A stretch of DNA of 22,451 nucleotides from Pseudovibrio sp. JCM 19062 (GTDB lineage: Bacteria; Pseudomonadota; Alphaproteobacteria; Rhizobiales; Stappiaceae), in the NCBI GenBank assembly GCA_001310715.1, contig BAXV01000059.1, positions 1 to 22,451 on the forward strand, read 5' to 3'. Shown here piece by piece: positions 1 through 9,318 of the stretch. Under the pieces are notes generated by a model. That model had not been told where the DNA came from. It saw only the letters and a list, made by a program, of their open reading frames with translations, and ran no database searches. The translations under genes were made by a program, and so were the position numbers. How positions within the stretch are numbered: position 1 is the stretch's first letter; the number at the start of each line of letters is the position of its first letter.

Positions 1-1
1 C

Positions 2-859
2 CAGCAAATTCCCCAATACCAGCTCCTCAATAAAGGTATGACGCTTGATGAGTTTAAGGGCATCTTCTGGTGGGAGTGGGGACATCGCCTGCTTGGCCGG
101 GTGATTGGGCTGTTCTTCTTTATTCCGCTTGTGTGGTTCTGGGCGCGGGGGCAGGTGAGCTCCTGGCTTAAACCGCGACTGGTGGTGGCGTTTTTGCTGG
201 GTGGCCTGCAAGGTGCAATCGGCTGGTGGATGGTTGCCTCCGGCCTCGTGAACCGCGTGGATGTGAGCCAGTACCGCCTTGCTGTGCACCTGAGCGTGGC
301 CTGTATTCTGTTTGCCTATCTTTACTACCTGGCTGGTGTTTTGAAGCGTCGGCCGGACTTGAAGCGCGATGGCTGGGATGTGTTTGGTAATGGTTTGACG
401 GGGGCGTATTTCCTTGTTGCCTTGGTTTTATTCCAGTTGTTCCTTGGAGCGTTGGTGGCTGGTCTTAATGCAGGGCTGACATTTAATACTTGGCCGTTGA
501 TGGATGGAAAGATCGTTCCATCAGGATTGTTTGTCGTGTCGCCTTGGTGGGAGAACTTCTTTGAAAATGTGATGATGGTGCAGTTCCAGCATCGCATGGT
601 GGCCTATGCATTGGTGGTTGCAGTGTTCCTGCAGGGATTTTATCTGATGCGCGGGAACCGTGATGGGGCGTTGAAACGCAATGCCAGTTGGTTGATGGTT
701 GCGATTGTCATTCAGGTGTTCCTCGGCATTGTGACGCTGCTTGGTATGGTGCCGCTGGACCGTGCTTTGGCTCATCAGGCAATGGCGCTTATTGTTTTGG
801 CGCTCACGGTTGAACAGATGTGCCTGCTGCGCCGCGAGAGAGAAGCAGCGTTGAGGTAG
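2..859 (+). CDS. ctaA: Heme A synthase, COX15/CtaA family (5' end outside window)
   Basis: This integral membrane enzyme converts heme O to heme A for aa3-type cytochrome c oxidase. The reading frame is open from base 2, and the residues before the first ATG (position 38) already match the family (QIPQYQLLNKG), so the true start lies upstream and ATG 38 is internal. Counting from that ATG, conserved histidines typical of heme ligands are H16 (WEWGHRLLGR), H84, H185 (QFQHRMVAYA) and H246 (ALAHQAMAL). The protein has several hydrophobic helices. The visible 285 residues account for most of the usual length of roughly 350. The gene ends 38 bp before a strong terminator and converges on metY. The identification is secure; only the N-terminus is missing. 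Confidence 0.95.
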   Translation, partial: QQIPQYQLLNKGMTLDEFKGIFWWEWGHRLLGRVIGLFFFIPLVWFWARGQVSSWLKPRLVVAFLLGGLQGAIGWWMVASGLVNRVDVSQYRLAVHLSVACILFAYLYYLAGVLKRRPDLKRDGWDVFGNGLTGAYFLVALVLFQLFLGALVAGLNAGLTFNTWPLMDGKIVPSGLFVVSPWWENFFENVMMVQFQHRMVAYALVVAVFLQGFYLMRGNRDGALKRNASWLMVAIVIQVFLGIVTLLGMVPLDRALAHQAMALIVLALTVEQMCLLRREREAALR

Positions 860-896
860 TGATTCAGTTTTTTTGGATTAAGTAGCTGAAAACATT

Positions 897-924
897 AAAA
901 AAGGCGCCGCTTGGGCGCCTTTTT
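897..924. terminator. Bidirectional intrinsic terminator between ctaA and metY
   Basis: An A-run leads into arms GGCGCC (903-908) and GGCGCC (914-919) around a 5-nt loop, followed by a T-run to 924. The A-run and T-run extend the stem to 11 bp. Read from either strand the hairpin is followed by at least five T residues, so it can end both ctaA (+) and metY (-). Confidence 0.9.
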
Positions 925-992
925 CTGTTTGTTTGCCTGATGCTTGCAGATTGAATCATCTGTCAGGCCTAAGATATTGAAGTATAGAGTGA

Positions 993-2592
<1,600 letters not shown>

Positions 2593-3033
2593 CTAGCTGG
2601 CACCCAGAGATGCCAGACGGGGGATTTCAATCTTTGGACAGCGGTCCATGACCACTTTGATTCCTTTTGCTTCCGCCCGTGCTGCCGCGTCCTCGTTTTG
2701 CACACCGAGTTGAAGCCAGATGACCTCGGGCAGCTTTGATAGAGTAAGTGTTTCATCAACGACGTCGCCAGCAGCTTCTGAGTTGCGGAAGACATCAACC
2801 ATATCGACTGGCTCTGGAAGGTCGGCGAGGGAGGCGTAGACTTTTCTACCTGCGATCTCGTTGCCTGCTTGGCCCGGATTGATGGGGTATACACTGTAGC
2901 CTTGCTCAAGCAGGAAGTTTAGCACACGGAAGCTGGCGCGCTCCGGCTTGTTGCTGGCCCCTACGAGTGCAATTGTCTTGGTGCTCTGCAAAATCCCGCG
3001 GAGGTAGTCATCTGAATAGTGATCGTGGTTCAT
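2593..3033 (-). CDS. CoA-binding domain protein (CoA_binding_2, YccU-like)
   Basis: This is a single-domain Rossmann-fold protein of 146 residues that resembles the CoA-binding domain of succinyl-CoA synthetase. Its substrate is unknown. The nucleotide-binding signature TIALVGASNKPERAS lies near residues 19-33, followed by YPINPGQAGNEI and the family motif DMVDVFRNSEAA. The C-terminal part contains VIWLQLGVQNEDAA and KVVMDRCPKIE. I chose the ATG at 3033 (MNHDHYSDDYLRGIL) because homologues start there. Upstream in-frame ATGs at 3054 and 3102 would add up to 23 residues of low-complexity character. It lies between the ECHDC3-like gene and metY, all on the minus strand, so the three may be co-expressed, although gaps of 180 and 317 bp leave room for separate promoters. 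Confidence 0.88.
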   Translation of the reverse strand: MNHDHYSDDYLRGILQSTKTIALVGASNKPERASFRVLNFLLEQGYSVYPINPGQAGNEIAGRKVYASLADLPEPVDMVDVFRNSEAAGDVVDETLTLSKLPEVIWLQLGVQNEDAAARAEAKGIKVVMDRCPKIEIPRLASLGAS

Positions 3034-3212
3034 TTTCTTATCACCCTGTTCCATTTTCCGGTCTGTCTTCTGCGTTGGGCCTACGCGGCTCGCTGCGAGC
3101 AACCGTTACGAAGATATGGGCAGTGGTTATCGCGGTTTCCAGTGCAGGCCGGGTGCCTGTGCTCAAGAGCTTTAGATCACCCGGTGGTTCCTGCGCTGCG
3201 TTTCATGCTTGC

Positions 3213-4043
3213 TCAGCTGTCTTTCCAGTCTGGTGTGCGTTTTTGAAGGAAGGCGTTGATTCCCTCTTCTGCATCGTTGGCCAGCATGTTTTCTGCCATG
3301 ACTTTTGACGTGTAGGCGTAGGCTTCTGCCAGTGGCATGTCGGCTTGCTTGTAGAAAGCTTCCTTGCCGGTTTTGACAGTGAGGGCAGATTTTGAGGCGA
3401 TTACCTCAGCGTATTTTTGCACTACGACTTCCAGATAGTCTGCCTGTACGACACGGTTGATCAGGCCGTATTCCTTGGCGGTGGAGGCATCGATGTTCTC
3501 GCCAGTCAGCAGCATTTCCATGGCTTTCTTGCGACCAATGTTGCGGGTGAGAGCGACCATTGGTGTGGAGCAGAACAGGCCGATGTTGACGCCCGGTGTG
3601 CAGAAGGTTGCGGTGTCGAGTGCCAATGCAAGGTCGCAGGAGGCTACCAGCTGGCATCCTGCGGCGGTCGCAACGCCGGTGACAACGGCGATGACCGGTT
3701 TTGGCAGGTTCACGATCTTCTGCATGAGTTCTGCGCACTGGTCGAAGGTTTCCTCATAGAAGGCCTTGCCGCCGTCCGCCTCTGCGCGTGCGGCTGTGAG
3801 TTCTTTCAGGTCGTGACCTGCACAGAAGACTTTGCCTTCCGCGCCGAGCAAAACGACGCGCACTTTCGGATTGGCGGCAGCTTCGTCGAGGGCGGCGCAG
3901 AGTTCTTTCATCATGGCCATAGACAGGGCGTTCATGCGCTCAGGACGCTGCATGACGATACGCTGAACACCGTTGTGCAGCAGTTTGCCAAGCATTGGAC
4001 GGTCTGCTTCGCTCTGGTCGTTGGTGGTGTCTGCGTCAGACAT
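3213..4043 (-). CDS. Enoyl-CoA hydratase/isomerase family protein, ECHDC3-like
   Basis: This is a crotonase-fold protein of 276 residues. The oxyanion-hole segments are visible as CAGHDLKEL and GVATAAGCQL, and the NIGLFCSTPMVALTRNIGRKK stretch resembles the ECHDC3 subgroup. The two glutamates that carry out hydration in classical crotonase (Glu144 and Glu164 of the rat enzyme) correspond here to Gln131 and Gly151, so ordinary hydratase activity is doubtful. Binding of an acyl-CoA remains likely. The start at 4043 has a GGAG ribosome-binding site 8 nt upstream; an ATG at 4103 would add 20 unconserved residues. It is transcribed away from the thioesterase at 4230 and toward the CoA-binding gene. 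The family is secure and the reaction unknown. Confidence 0.88.
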   Translation of the reverse strand: MSDADTTNDQSEADRPMLGKLLHNGVQRIVMQRPERMNALSMAMMKELCAALDEAAANPKVRVVLLGAEGKVFCAGHDLKELTAARAEADGGKAFYEETFDQCAELMQKIVNLPKPVIAVVTGVATAAGCQLVASCDLALALDTATFCTPGVNIGLFCSTPMVALTRNIGRKKAMEMLLTGENIDASTAKEYGLINRVVQADYLEVVVQKYAEVIASKSALTVKTGKEAFYKQADMPLAEAYAYTSKVMAENMLANDAEEGINAFLQKRTPDWKDS

Positions 4044-4229
4044 GATGGTTCTCCGTCGTACTTCAATTAGAATTGCGATGCGTGTAGCAGGCTCTGCTGC
4101 CACAATTAAGCGTTAAATCGTAAAGTGAACAAGGCTTACGCCTGAAGCAATGGTTTAGAACTTTTGTTCAGCTGGTAAATCTTAGCCTGATAGACCAGCA
4201 TGCCGGTTTGCATGAGGAGGAGGAACTTC

Positions 4230-4688
4230 ATGGCAAGTGAAGTGGTAGAGCCCGCTGTTCAGGTTAGTCCGGCAGAATTGACAGAATATCTGGATCAGGT
4301 CTTTCCGCAGATGCACGCACAGGGCCGTGCGTATTTCATTGACGAAATTTTGCCGGGAAAGGCTATTGTAAGGCTTAAGGCCAGCGATGCTCATTTGCGT
4401 CCTGGTGGCACTGTTTCCGGTCCTTCCCTGATGGGTCTGGCTGATTATGCGGCCTATGTGGCTCTAATGGGCAATATGGGCCTGCATGCCCTTGCTGTGA
4501 CCACCAACATGAACATCAACTTTCTGCGTAAAGCCGAAGCAGGTGATATGATCGCGACCTGCCGTATCCTGAAAGGGGGCAAGCGTCTTGTGGTTATGGA
4601 CTGCGAGATCGTGCGCGAAGGCAGCGATGACCTGATTGCCCACGCCACCGCGACCTACTCCATCCCGCCTGTTTCGTTTAAGGGGTAG
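4230..4688 (+). CDS. PaaI/hotdog-fold acyl-CoA thioesterase family protein
   Basis: This is a hotdog-fold protein of 152 residues, expected to hydrolyse acyl- or aryl-CoA thioesters in the cytoplasm. The family pattern is clear: HLRPGGTVSGPSLMGLADYAAYVAL (approximately residues 56-80), with the conserved aspartate in the long helix, then NINFLRKAEAGDMIATCRIL and GKRLVVMDCEIV. The start at 4230 is preceded by the purine-rich site GAGGAGGAGGAAC. An in-frame ATG at 4200 overlaps that site and is unlikely to be used. The gene is divergent from the ECHDC3-like gene across a 186-bp gap. Its last 34 bp overlap the end of the convergent small secreted-protein gene. The physiological substrate cannot be read from the sequence. 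Confidence 0.88.
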   Translation: MASEVVEPAVQVSPAELTEYLDQVFPQMHAQGRAYFIDEILPGKAIVRLKASDAHLRPGGTVSGPSLMGLADYAAYVALMGNMGLHALAVTTNMNINFLRKAEAGDMIATCRILKGGKRLVVMDCEIVREGSDDLIAHATATYSIPPVSFKG

Positions 4689-4972
4689 GACGCCAGCTGT
4701 TTGTTCTCCAGTCGTGTCGTTGGGCAGCCGTCCTGAATTTTCCGCCATATTGGGTTGTTCAGAGCCATCTGGCATTGGGCCAGATAGGCTGTGCCGTCCA
4801 CGTAGAGGCAGGAAAAGTCGCCTAGCTCGATTCTGATGCCGCGATTGGTGCAGTAGCAGTCGGGTTGCTTGAACAGATGGCGCGGGCGTTTTTTGAACTT
4901 GCTTTCTTGTGCCTGAGCGCCCCACGCACACAGCAGCGAAATGACAAGAGTGAATAAGAAATAGCGACGCAT
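4655..4972 (-). CDS. Small secreted Cys-containing protein, unknown function
   Basis: This is a 105-residue protein with a clear signal peptide: basic MRR, hydrophobic core to residue 18, and an AQA cleavage site near residue 21. The mature part of about 84 residues has five cysteines (39, 41, 55, 67 and 83), beginning with a CYC pair, with spacing that suggests disulfide bonds after export. The segment GIRIELGDFSCLYVDGTAYLAQCQMALNN looks like a conserved alphaproteobacterial hypothetical family, but I cannot name it. The C-terminal tail overlaps the thioesterase gene by 34 bp in antiparallel orientation, leaving no room for a terminator. Function unknown; a periplasmic location is likely. 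Confidence 0.72.
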   Translation of the reverse strand: MRRYFLFTLVISLLCAWGAQAQESKFKKRPRHLFKQPDCYCTNRGIRIELGDFSCLYVDGTAYLAQCQMALNNPIWRKIQDGCPTTRLENKQLASYPLNETGGME

Positions 4973-5131
4973 GCCCCATGATAAGACGTAGGGGGCGCAT
5001 CGCTATTGTCGTATTTCAGGGGCAGCACCTAACGCTCAAAGATAGATCAGTGTGCCTTGCGCCCGCAGAGTTTCAAACCAATCCGGCTCTCTGGTCAGGC
5101 GTGTCCAGCATAAATCGAGCACTGCATCTGT

Positions 5132-6351
5132 TTAGTTAAGATACTGCTGTTGTAACGCTGAAACGGCTTTCTCAGAAAGCGTAGTTTGCAGGAGGTCGAT
5201 TGTGGTTGATGACATGACGGGATTATTTGGGGCTGCGGATGTTAGCTGAGGCAGGAATTTATCTAGTGATGTTCCGGCCTTTTCAAGCTCCTGATCAACA
5301 GCCTGCCAGAATGCGGCGCCTTTGATATAGACGAGCGGATAGTAGCTGTGGTCGTTCTCGCGCGTGACCTTTTTGTGGGCTTCATAAAGGCCTGTTGCAG
5401 CATGAGGGTAGTGTTCTTTGAAGCCTTGCCATTGTTCCATAGGCGTTTGTGTTTGCAGGCCTGCTTTTTCCAGCGATTTGTAGCCGTAGTATTGGGCGAG
5501 ACTTTCGGAGACCCAAAGCGGGTAGGGCTGGTTTGCTAACAAGTGGAACAGTTCGTGTGCGGAGACCCAGTGCAGTTTGTTGATGTCATCGTCTGTCGTT
5601 GCGCCATCGGTTATAGCGAAGTTGGCGAGGAAGGCTGAGTGCCAGCCGCTCCTGCAACTTGACGCAGGTTTTTGTCGATTGCCACCCAGACGAGATCAAC
5701 TTCTTCTGGTGTTGCCCGTTCAGTGGTAAGTACCTCTTGCAGATACTCAAACTGAGGTTGAAGGGCAGGCAGGTTTTCTTCTTTGAGAGCCCCTGCTGGA
5801 TCATCCTTGAAGAGCGTGAGTGTGGTTTGCCCGGTTGTTAGTGTCTTTTCAAACTTGCCCCATGTGAGGATAAGGGGCGGCTCGTTCTTCGTCGGTAGAG
5901 AGGCACATTTGGCTTCCCCTTCACGGCTCTTTCCGCAGACTTCTATTGCATCAATACCGTGAAACTGTGGGATGTCATCCCATTCCGTCAGGCTCCACCA
6001 TCCTGTGGGCGAGTAAAGGTTTTGTTGGTTTGCAAGGGCGTAAGGGGTGGTGCGGGTGTTCTGGAAGACAACGGGCCATTGAAGCTGGCGGCATGACATT
6101 TCGGTTTCATCCGGTGCCACCGTCTTTTTAACTCCATCGCAGACGACGTGAAATGGGAGGCGCTCGGAATTTTGTTGCAGATGACGGGGGGCGAGCAGCG
6201 TTAGGCTCTGCGCTGTGCCGAATGTGAGCGATGCAGTTGCCGTTGTGGGGGTGGTGACATCTGGCTCAATGAGAATCTTGACTGGCTGAGTGTCTGCGAG
6301 AGCAGCTGTGGCGTATATGGATGCAAGAAAGGAAATGGAAGTGAGGCGCAT
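5132..6351 (-). CDS. Secreted HExxH metallopeptidase (MA clan, gluzincin-like), one frame disruption
   Basis: The start chosen at 6351 gives a signal peptide (MRLTSISFLASIYATAALA, cleaved before DTQ). An in-frame ATG at 6393 would add 14 residues. The zinc motif HELFH lies near residues 266-270. It is followed by WVSESLAQYYG, whose glutamate (about 283) is the expected third ligand, a spacing like the Peptidase_MA-type gluzincins and shorter than in M1 or M4 enzymes. The frame is broken near 5646: upstream reads NLRQVAGA and downstream reads WHSAFLANFAITDG. Restoring one base (CC collapsed to C) gives 406 residues, and the catalytic motif lies after the break. Without correction the protein loses its active site. 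No operon partner is obvious; the next gene on this strand is the small secreted protein 159 bp downstream. Confidence 0.75.
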
Positions 6352-6550
6352 TTTATAAATCTGATATCTGTGAGAAAGAATTTTGGAGTACATAATCGAT
6401 TCGGAGATTGCGGTCTGGAAATGAACTCATCCTAAGTTATCCAATGCATGAAGCATCTGCACCATTAATCTCCACTGTGCTGAAATGCCTAAAACTCCCA
6501 GCTTATTGAATTTTTTTTAATTTAAATTTATCTGAAAGTTGAAATGGAGG

Positions 6551-6580
6551 TTGATCCAAAAGCAGAAAGCCACTTAAAAT
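6551..6580 (+). promoter_or_regulatory. Putative sigma-70-type promoter for the 6637 membrane protein
   Basis: A -35-like TTGATC (6551-6556) and a -10-like TAAAAT (6575-6580) are separated by 18 bp and would start transcription near 6587, about 50 bp before the ATG. The surrounding stretch from 6394 to 6636 is AT-rich and has no gene. The match is by eye only. Confidence 0.45.
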
Positions 6581-6636
6581 TCAGGGACTAAAGCCAAAGG
6601 CCGTTTCCTAATGGGTGGGAGACCAGCAGAAGCGGC

Positions 6637-7131
6637 ATGTGGGGGAGCAGGCTTGTGTTCTATCGGGCATTTTTCGGGTTTATTTTTGATTTTCTGCTGA
6701 TGCCACTTCGGTTTGGCACTCTGCTTGCTACAATCGGCTATCTCGGGTTCCTCGTGCTGAATATCGGGTTCATTCTGGCGGTTCCTGCATTCTTTGATCT
6801 ATATGTTGCCAGTGAACCGCGCGTCTTTGCTGAATTCCGCGATACGATGTTCTATATGGATACGGCGTTCATTGGGGACCCGATCGTTTTCGCCAGTCTG
6901 GTGTTTTTCAATCTTCTGCTGGCAAATGCCACGTTGACAACCCGCCTGACGCGTAGCCGCTGGCGCTTTTTCTATCCAACCCATTTTACGCCAATCAATC
7001 TTCGTGAATACCGCGTGGCGTTTGCCGGTGTCGGGTATTATGTGAGCTGCTACAGCGCCAATTGGGTTTTCTACGAGCTTCAGGTGGATGACCTTATTCT
7101 GACCGCCGCCCGTGCTGCTGGTGTCACCTAA
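6637..7131 (+). CDS. Hypothetical multi-pass membrane protein
   Basis: This is a 164-residue protein with hydrophobic helices at about residues 8-25, 28-52 (TLLATIGYLGFLVLNIGFIL) and 83-100, and a weaker fourth near 125-145. An acidic/aromatic loop at about 55-80 may face the periplasm, and an arginine-rich loop near 102-110 (TRLTRSRWR) the cytoplasm. I do not recognise the family. The start at 6637 has only a weak purine stretch upstream. It stands alone between a divergent peptidase gene and the rplM promoter, with a plausible promoter of its own. The sustained reading frame and typical inner-membrane composition argue that it is real. Confidence 0.65.
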   Translation: MWGSRLVFYRAFFGFIFDFLLMPLRFGTLLATIGYLGFLVLNIGFILAVPAFFDLYVASEPRVFAEFRDTMFYMDTAFIGDPIVFASLVFFNLLLANATLTTRLTRSRWRFFYPTHFTPINLREYRVAFAGVGYYVSCYSANWVFYELQVDDLILTAARAAGVT

Positions 7132-7467
7132 GCTGCTAAAGCAGGGATTGTCCGTCTCGCATGCACTTAGATGATTTGATGGTGCGCATTTTTCCAGAAA
7201 ATCGGTTTCTGCATCACGCAGATTGGCGGGAAGAGCATGGAATCTCCAGATTCATGCGGAAAAAGTGTGGTATTATAATACCTATTTTGTATCCTATTGA
7301 TTTTGTTGGGTAATTTGCTCAGGTGTTCATTTTTTTTAACACTTGACGTTCAGCTCAGGCTCGCGTATCTACCCGTTCCTACACGGAGCTATTACGTTTG
7401 GCTGCTCTTCGGGCCCTGAGCGAATTTCTCCCAAGAATTTTAACCGTCAAAAACTACGGTAGATCTT
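7132..7467 (+). other. Intergenic region upstream of rplM, including the mRNA leader
   Basis: There is no gene here. The left half has nothing recognisable beyond AT-rich tracts at 7264-7310 and 7329-7340. The right half carries the rplM promoter and a leader of about 90 nt (roughly 7378-7467). I could not define a convincing L13-type autoregulatory structure in the leader, and the start codon has no strong Shine-Dalgarno sequence. Confidence 0.5.
7343..7371 (+). promoter_or_regulatory. Sigma-70-type promoter of rplM-rpsI
   Basis: TTGACG (7343-7348) and TATCTA (7366-7371) are separated by exactly 17 bp, close to the consensus. Initiation is expected near 7378. This is the best promoter in the window and fits the high demand for ribosomal proteins. 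Confidence 0.75.
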
Positions 7468-7931
7468 ATGAAGACTCATTCCACTAAAGTGGCTGAGGTC
7501 GAGAAAAAGTGGATCTTGATCGACGCAGAAGGCGTTGTTGTTGGCCGTCTGGCAGCATTCATCGCAAATCGTCTGCGCGGCAAGCACAAGCCGACCTACA
7601 CTCCACACATCGACGATGGTGACAACATCATCGTTATCAATGCTGACAAGGTTCTCCTGACCGGCAAGAAGTACGAAAGCAAAAAGTACTACTGGCACAC
7701 AGGTTACCCTGGCGGTATTAAAGAGCGTACCGCTCGTGCCTGATCGAAGGCCGTTTCCCAGAACGCGTTCTGGAAAAAGCTGTTCAGCGCATGATGCCAG
7801 GTGGCCCTCTTTCCCGTGCACAGCTGCGCAACCTGCGTGTTTATGCAGCTGCAGAACATCCGCATGACGCTCAGTCCCCAGAAGTTGTGGACGTTAAGAG
7901 CATGAATGCTAAGAACGCGAAGCGGGGTTAA
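7468..7931 (+). CDS. rplM: 50S ribosomal protein L13, one frame disruption
   Basis: L13 is an early-assembling protein of the large ribosomal subunit. The sequence starts [20 protein letters not shown] and includes [24 protein letters not shown] and the hallmark [16 protein letters not shown]. The frame then hits TGA at 7741-7743. Adding one C (CC to CCC near 7739) continues into [42 protein letters not shown], ending KNAKRG. That gives 154 residues, the normal alphaproteobacterial length. L13 is generally essential, so the break is almost certainly an error in this sequence. The gene is 2 bp from rpsI, the usual rplM-rpsI pair. Confidence 0.95.
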
Positions 7932-7933
7932 TT

Positions 7934-8410
7934 ATGTCTGAGCTACAGTCCCTTGAGGAACTGGGCGGCGCAATCGCCCCTACTGAGAACGAAGCTCCTG
8001 TACATGTTCAGAAGCTTGACGCACAGGGTCGTGCATATGCAACTGGTAAGCGTAAAGACGCTGTTGCACGTGTATGGATCAAGCCAGGTACCGGCAAGAT
8101 CGTTGTGAACGGCAAAGAGTACGCTGAGTACTTTGCGCGTCCGGTTCTGCAGCTGGTCCTTCGTCAGCCAATCATGCTGACCGATCGTGCTAGCCAGTAC
8201 GACATCAACGTAACTGTTGCTGGCGGTGGTCTTTCCGGCCAGGCTGGTGCAGTACGTCACGGTATCTCCAAAGCCCTTACTTACTACGAGCCAGCACTGC
8301 GTCCGGTTCTGAAGAAAGAAGGCTTCCTTACTCGTGATAGCCGTGTTGTTGAACGTAAGAAGTACGGTAAGCGTAAAGCTCGTCGTTCCTTCCAGTTCTC
8401 CAAGCGCTAA
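7934..8410 (+). CDS. rpsI: 30S ribosomal protein S9
   Basis: S9 is a small-subunit protein whose C-terminal tail reaches the P-site tRNA. The 158-residue product has the family core [27 protein letters not shown], then [19 protein letters not shown] and the basic tail [17 protein letters not shown] ending in the typical SKR. The N-terminal extension of about 30 acidic/neutral residues is usual in this class. The start at 7934 follows the rplM stop by 2 bp, and a GGGG ribosome-binding site lies inside the end of rplM, which indicates translational coupling. A terminator follows 25 bp after the stop. Confidence 0.97.
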   Translation: MSELQSLEELGGAIAPTENEAPVHVQKLDAQGRAYATGKRKDAVARVWIKPGTGKIVVNGKEYAEYFARPVLQLVLRQPIMLTDRASQYDINVTVAGGGLSGQAGAVRHGISKALTYYEPALRPVLKKEGFLTRDSRVVERKKYGKRKARRSFQFSKR

Positions 8411-8435
8411 TACGCGACTGGAAACAGTTTTACGG

Positions 8436-8465
8436 AAAGGGCTGCCATTTTTGGCGGCCCTTTTT
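8436..8465 (+). terminator. Intrinsic terminator after rpsI
   Basis: Arms AAAGGGCTGCC (8436-8446) and GGCGGCCCTTT (8453-8463) pair with one G-T wobble around a 6-nt loop, and the T-run reaches 8465. It closes the rplM-rpsI transcript. The 198 bp from here to the convergent gene at 8664 hold nothing recognisable. Confidence 0.88.
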
Positions 8466-8663
8466 GTGTTTGGGTGCTCTGCCTTTGCGTTGGTTCGCGT
8501 GTAGCTGTGCGCTTGCTGGTCAGATTGACGGGGCGCGTACCTCATCTCAGCTCCAGATTGCATGAGCTGGCCTAAAGTTGTTTGCGTCTGGGTTATTGAG
8601 GTCGCAGTGGCGCTCTCCCTGTTTTGCGACGGGAGGGATGCGGTGATGTGCTGCTATCGGGCT

Positions 8664-9268
8664 TTAGCTAGCTTTGGCTTTCAGGCTGTTGTCATTGCCG
8701 GGAATGTGGCGCCAGCTCTTGTAGAGTGGGTGGGCATTCTTCATATGCTCGAAGATCTTCACCATCACAAACAGTGAGGCGAACTTGGCGAGGTAGGCGA
8801 GGCTGCCACCTGTGAGCATGAGTGGGAGGTTGTTTGTGCCTGCTGCCCAAATGGCTGTGCCAACAGCGATAAGCCGATGACAAGAAGGGCGAGTGCTTTT
8901 TTGTGGTAGGGCGCAGGAACTGGAACGAACATGCGGTTGAGCCACATACGTTCACCCAGCATTGCCTTTTGCAACCAAGTTTGTGCGCCAATAGTTTTCT
9001 TGCCAATTGGCGGGATGACCCAAACCCATGCGACAGCTGCAAGGGACAAGGCAATGGCCCAGAACCAGCCGAGTACCGGCTGATACCACAGAGGCACCAG
9101 CAGGGCAGGTAGCAGGGTTGCTCTTATCAGGAGGCTCTTGGGTTTGCTCAGGCGCGTCAATGCTGCGCTTTGGGTGTTGAGGTGCCGTACGTGTCTAGGA
9201 TCCCAGCCGCCAATTTTCCGCGGTTGCATCTGTGATAGCTTAGGATCTCCTGCCACGTGGTCCTCCAT
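8664..9268 (-). CDS. DUF6653-like membrane protein, one frame disruption
   Basis: This is a membrane protein with helices near residues 47-62 and 66-85, and again in the C-terminal half. The segment LGWFWAIALSLAAVAWVWVIPP and the following KAMLGERMWLNRMF resemble the DUF6653 family; function unknown. The frame breaks near 8873. Upstream reads KKALALLVIGL and downstream reads IAVGTAIWAAGTNNLPLMLTGGSLAYL, and adding one base (CC collapsed to C on the coding strand) gives 201 residues. The ATG at 9268 has no clear Shine-Dalgarno sequence; an internal ATG at 9229 is an alternative start. It lies 50 bp downstream of phaC on the same strand, with a 10-bp hairpin in that gap that could separate or modulate the two. 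Confidence 0.7.
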
Positions 9269-9279
9269 TTATTCCATAA

Positions 9280-9311
9280 GAGCAGCGTGGCGCCGACCTA
9301 ACACGCTGCTC
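9280..9311 (-). terminator. Strong hairpin between phaC and the DUF6653 gene
   Basis: Perfect 10-bp arms GAGCAGCGTG (9280-9289) and CACGCTGCTC (9302-9311) flank a 12-nt loop, 8 bp after the phaC stop and 11 bp before the downstream ATG. Only a short TT follows on the minus strand, so it is not a canonical terminator. It may protect the 3' end of the phaC mRNA or reduce read-through. Confidence 0.55.
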
Positions 9312-9318
9312 GTTTCCT

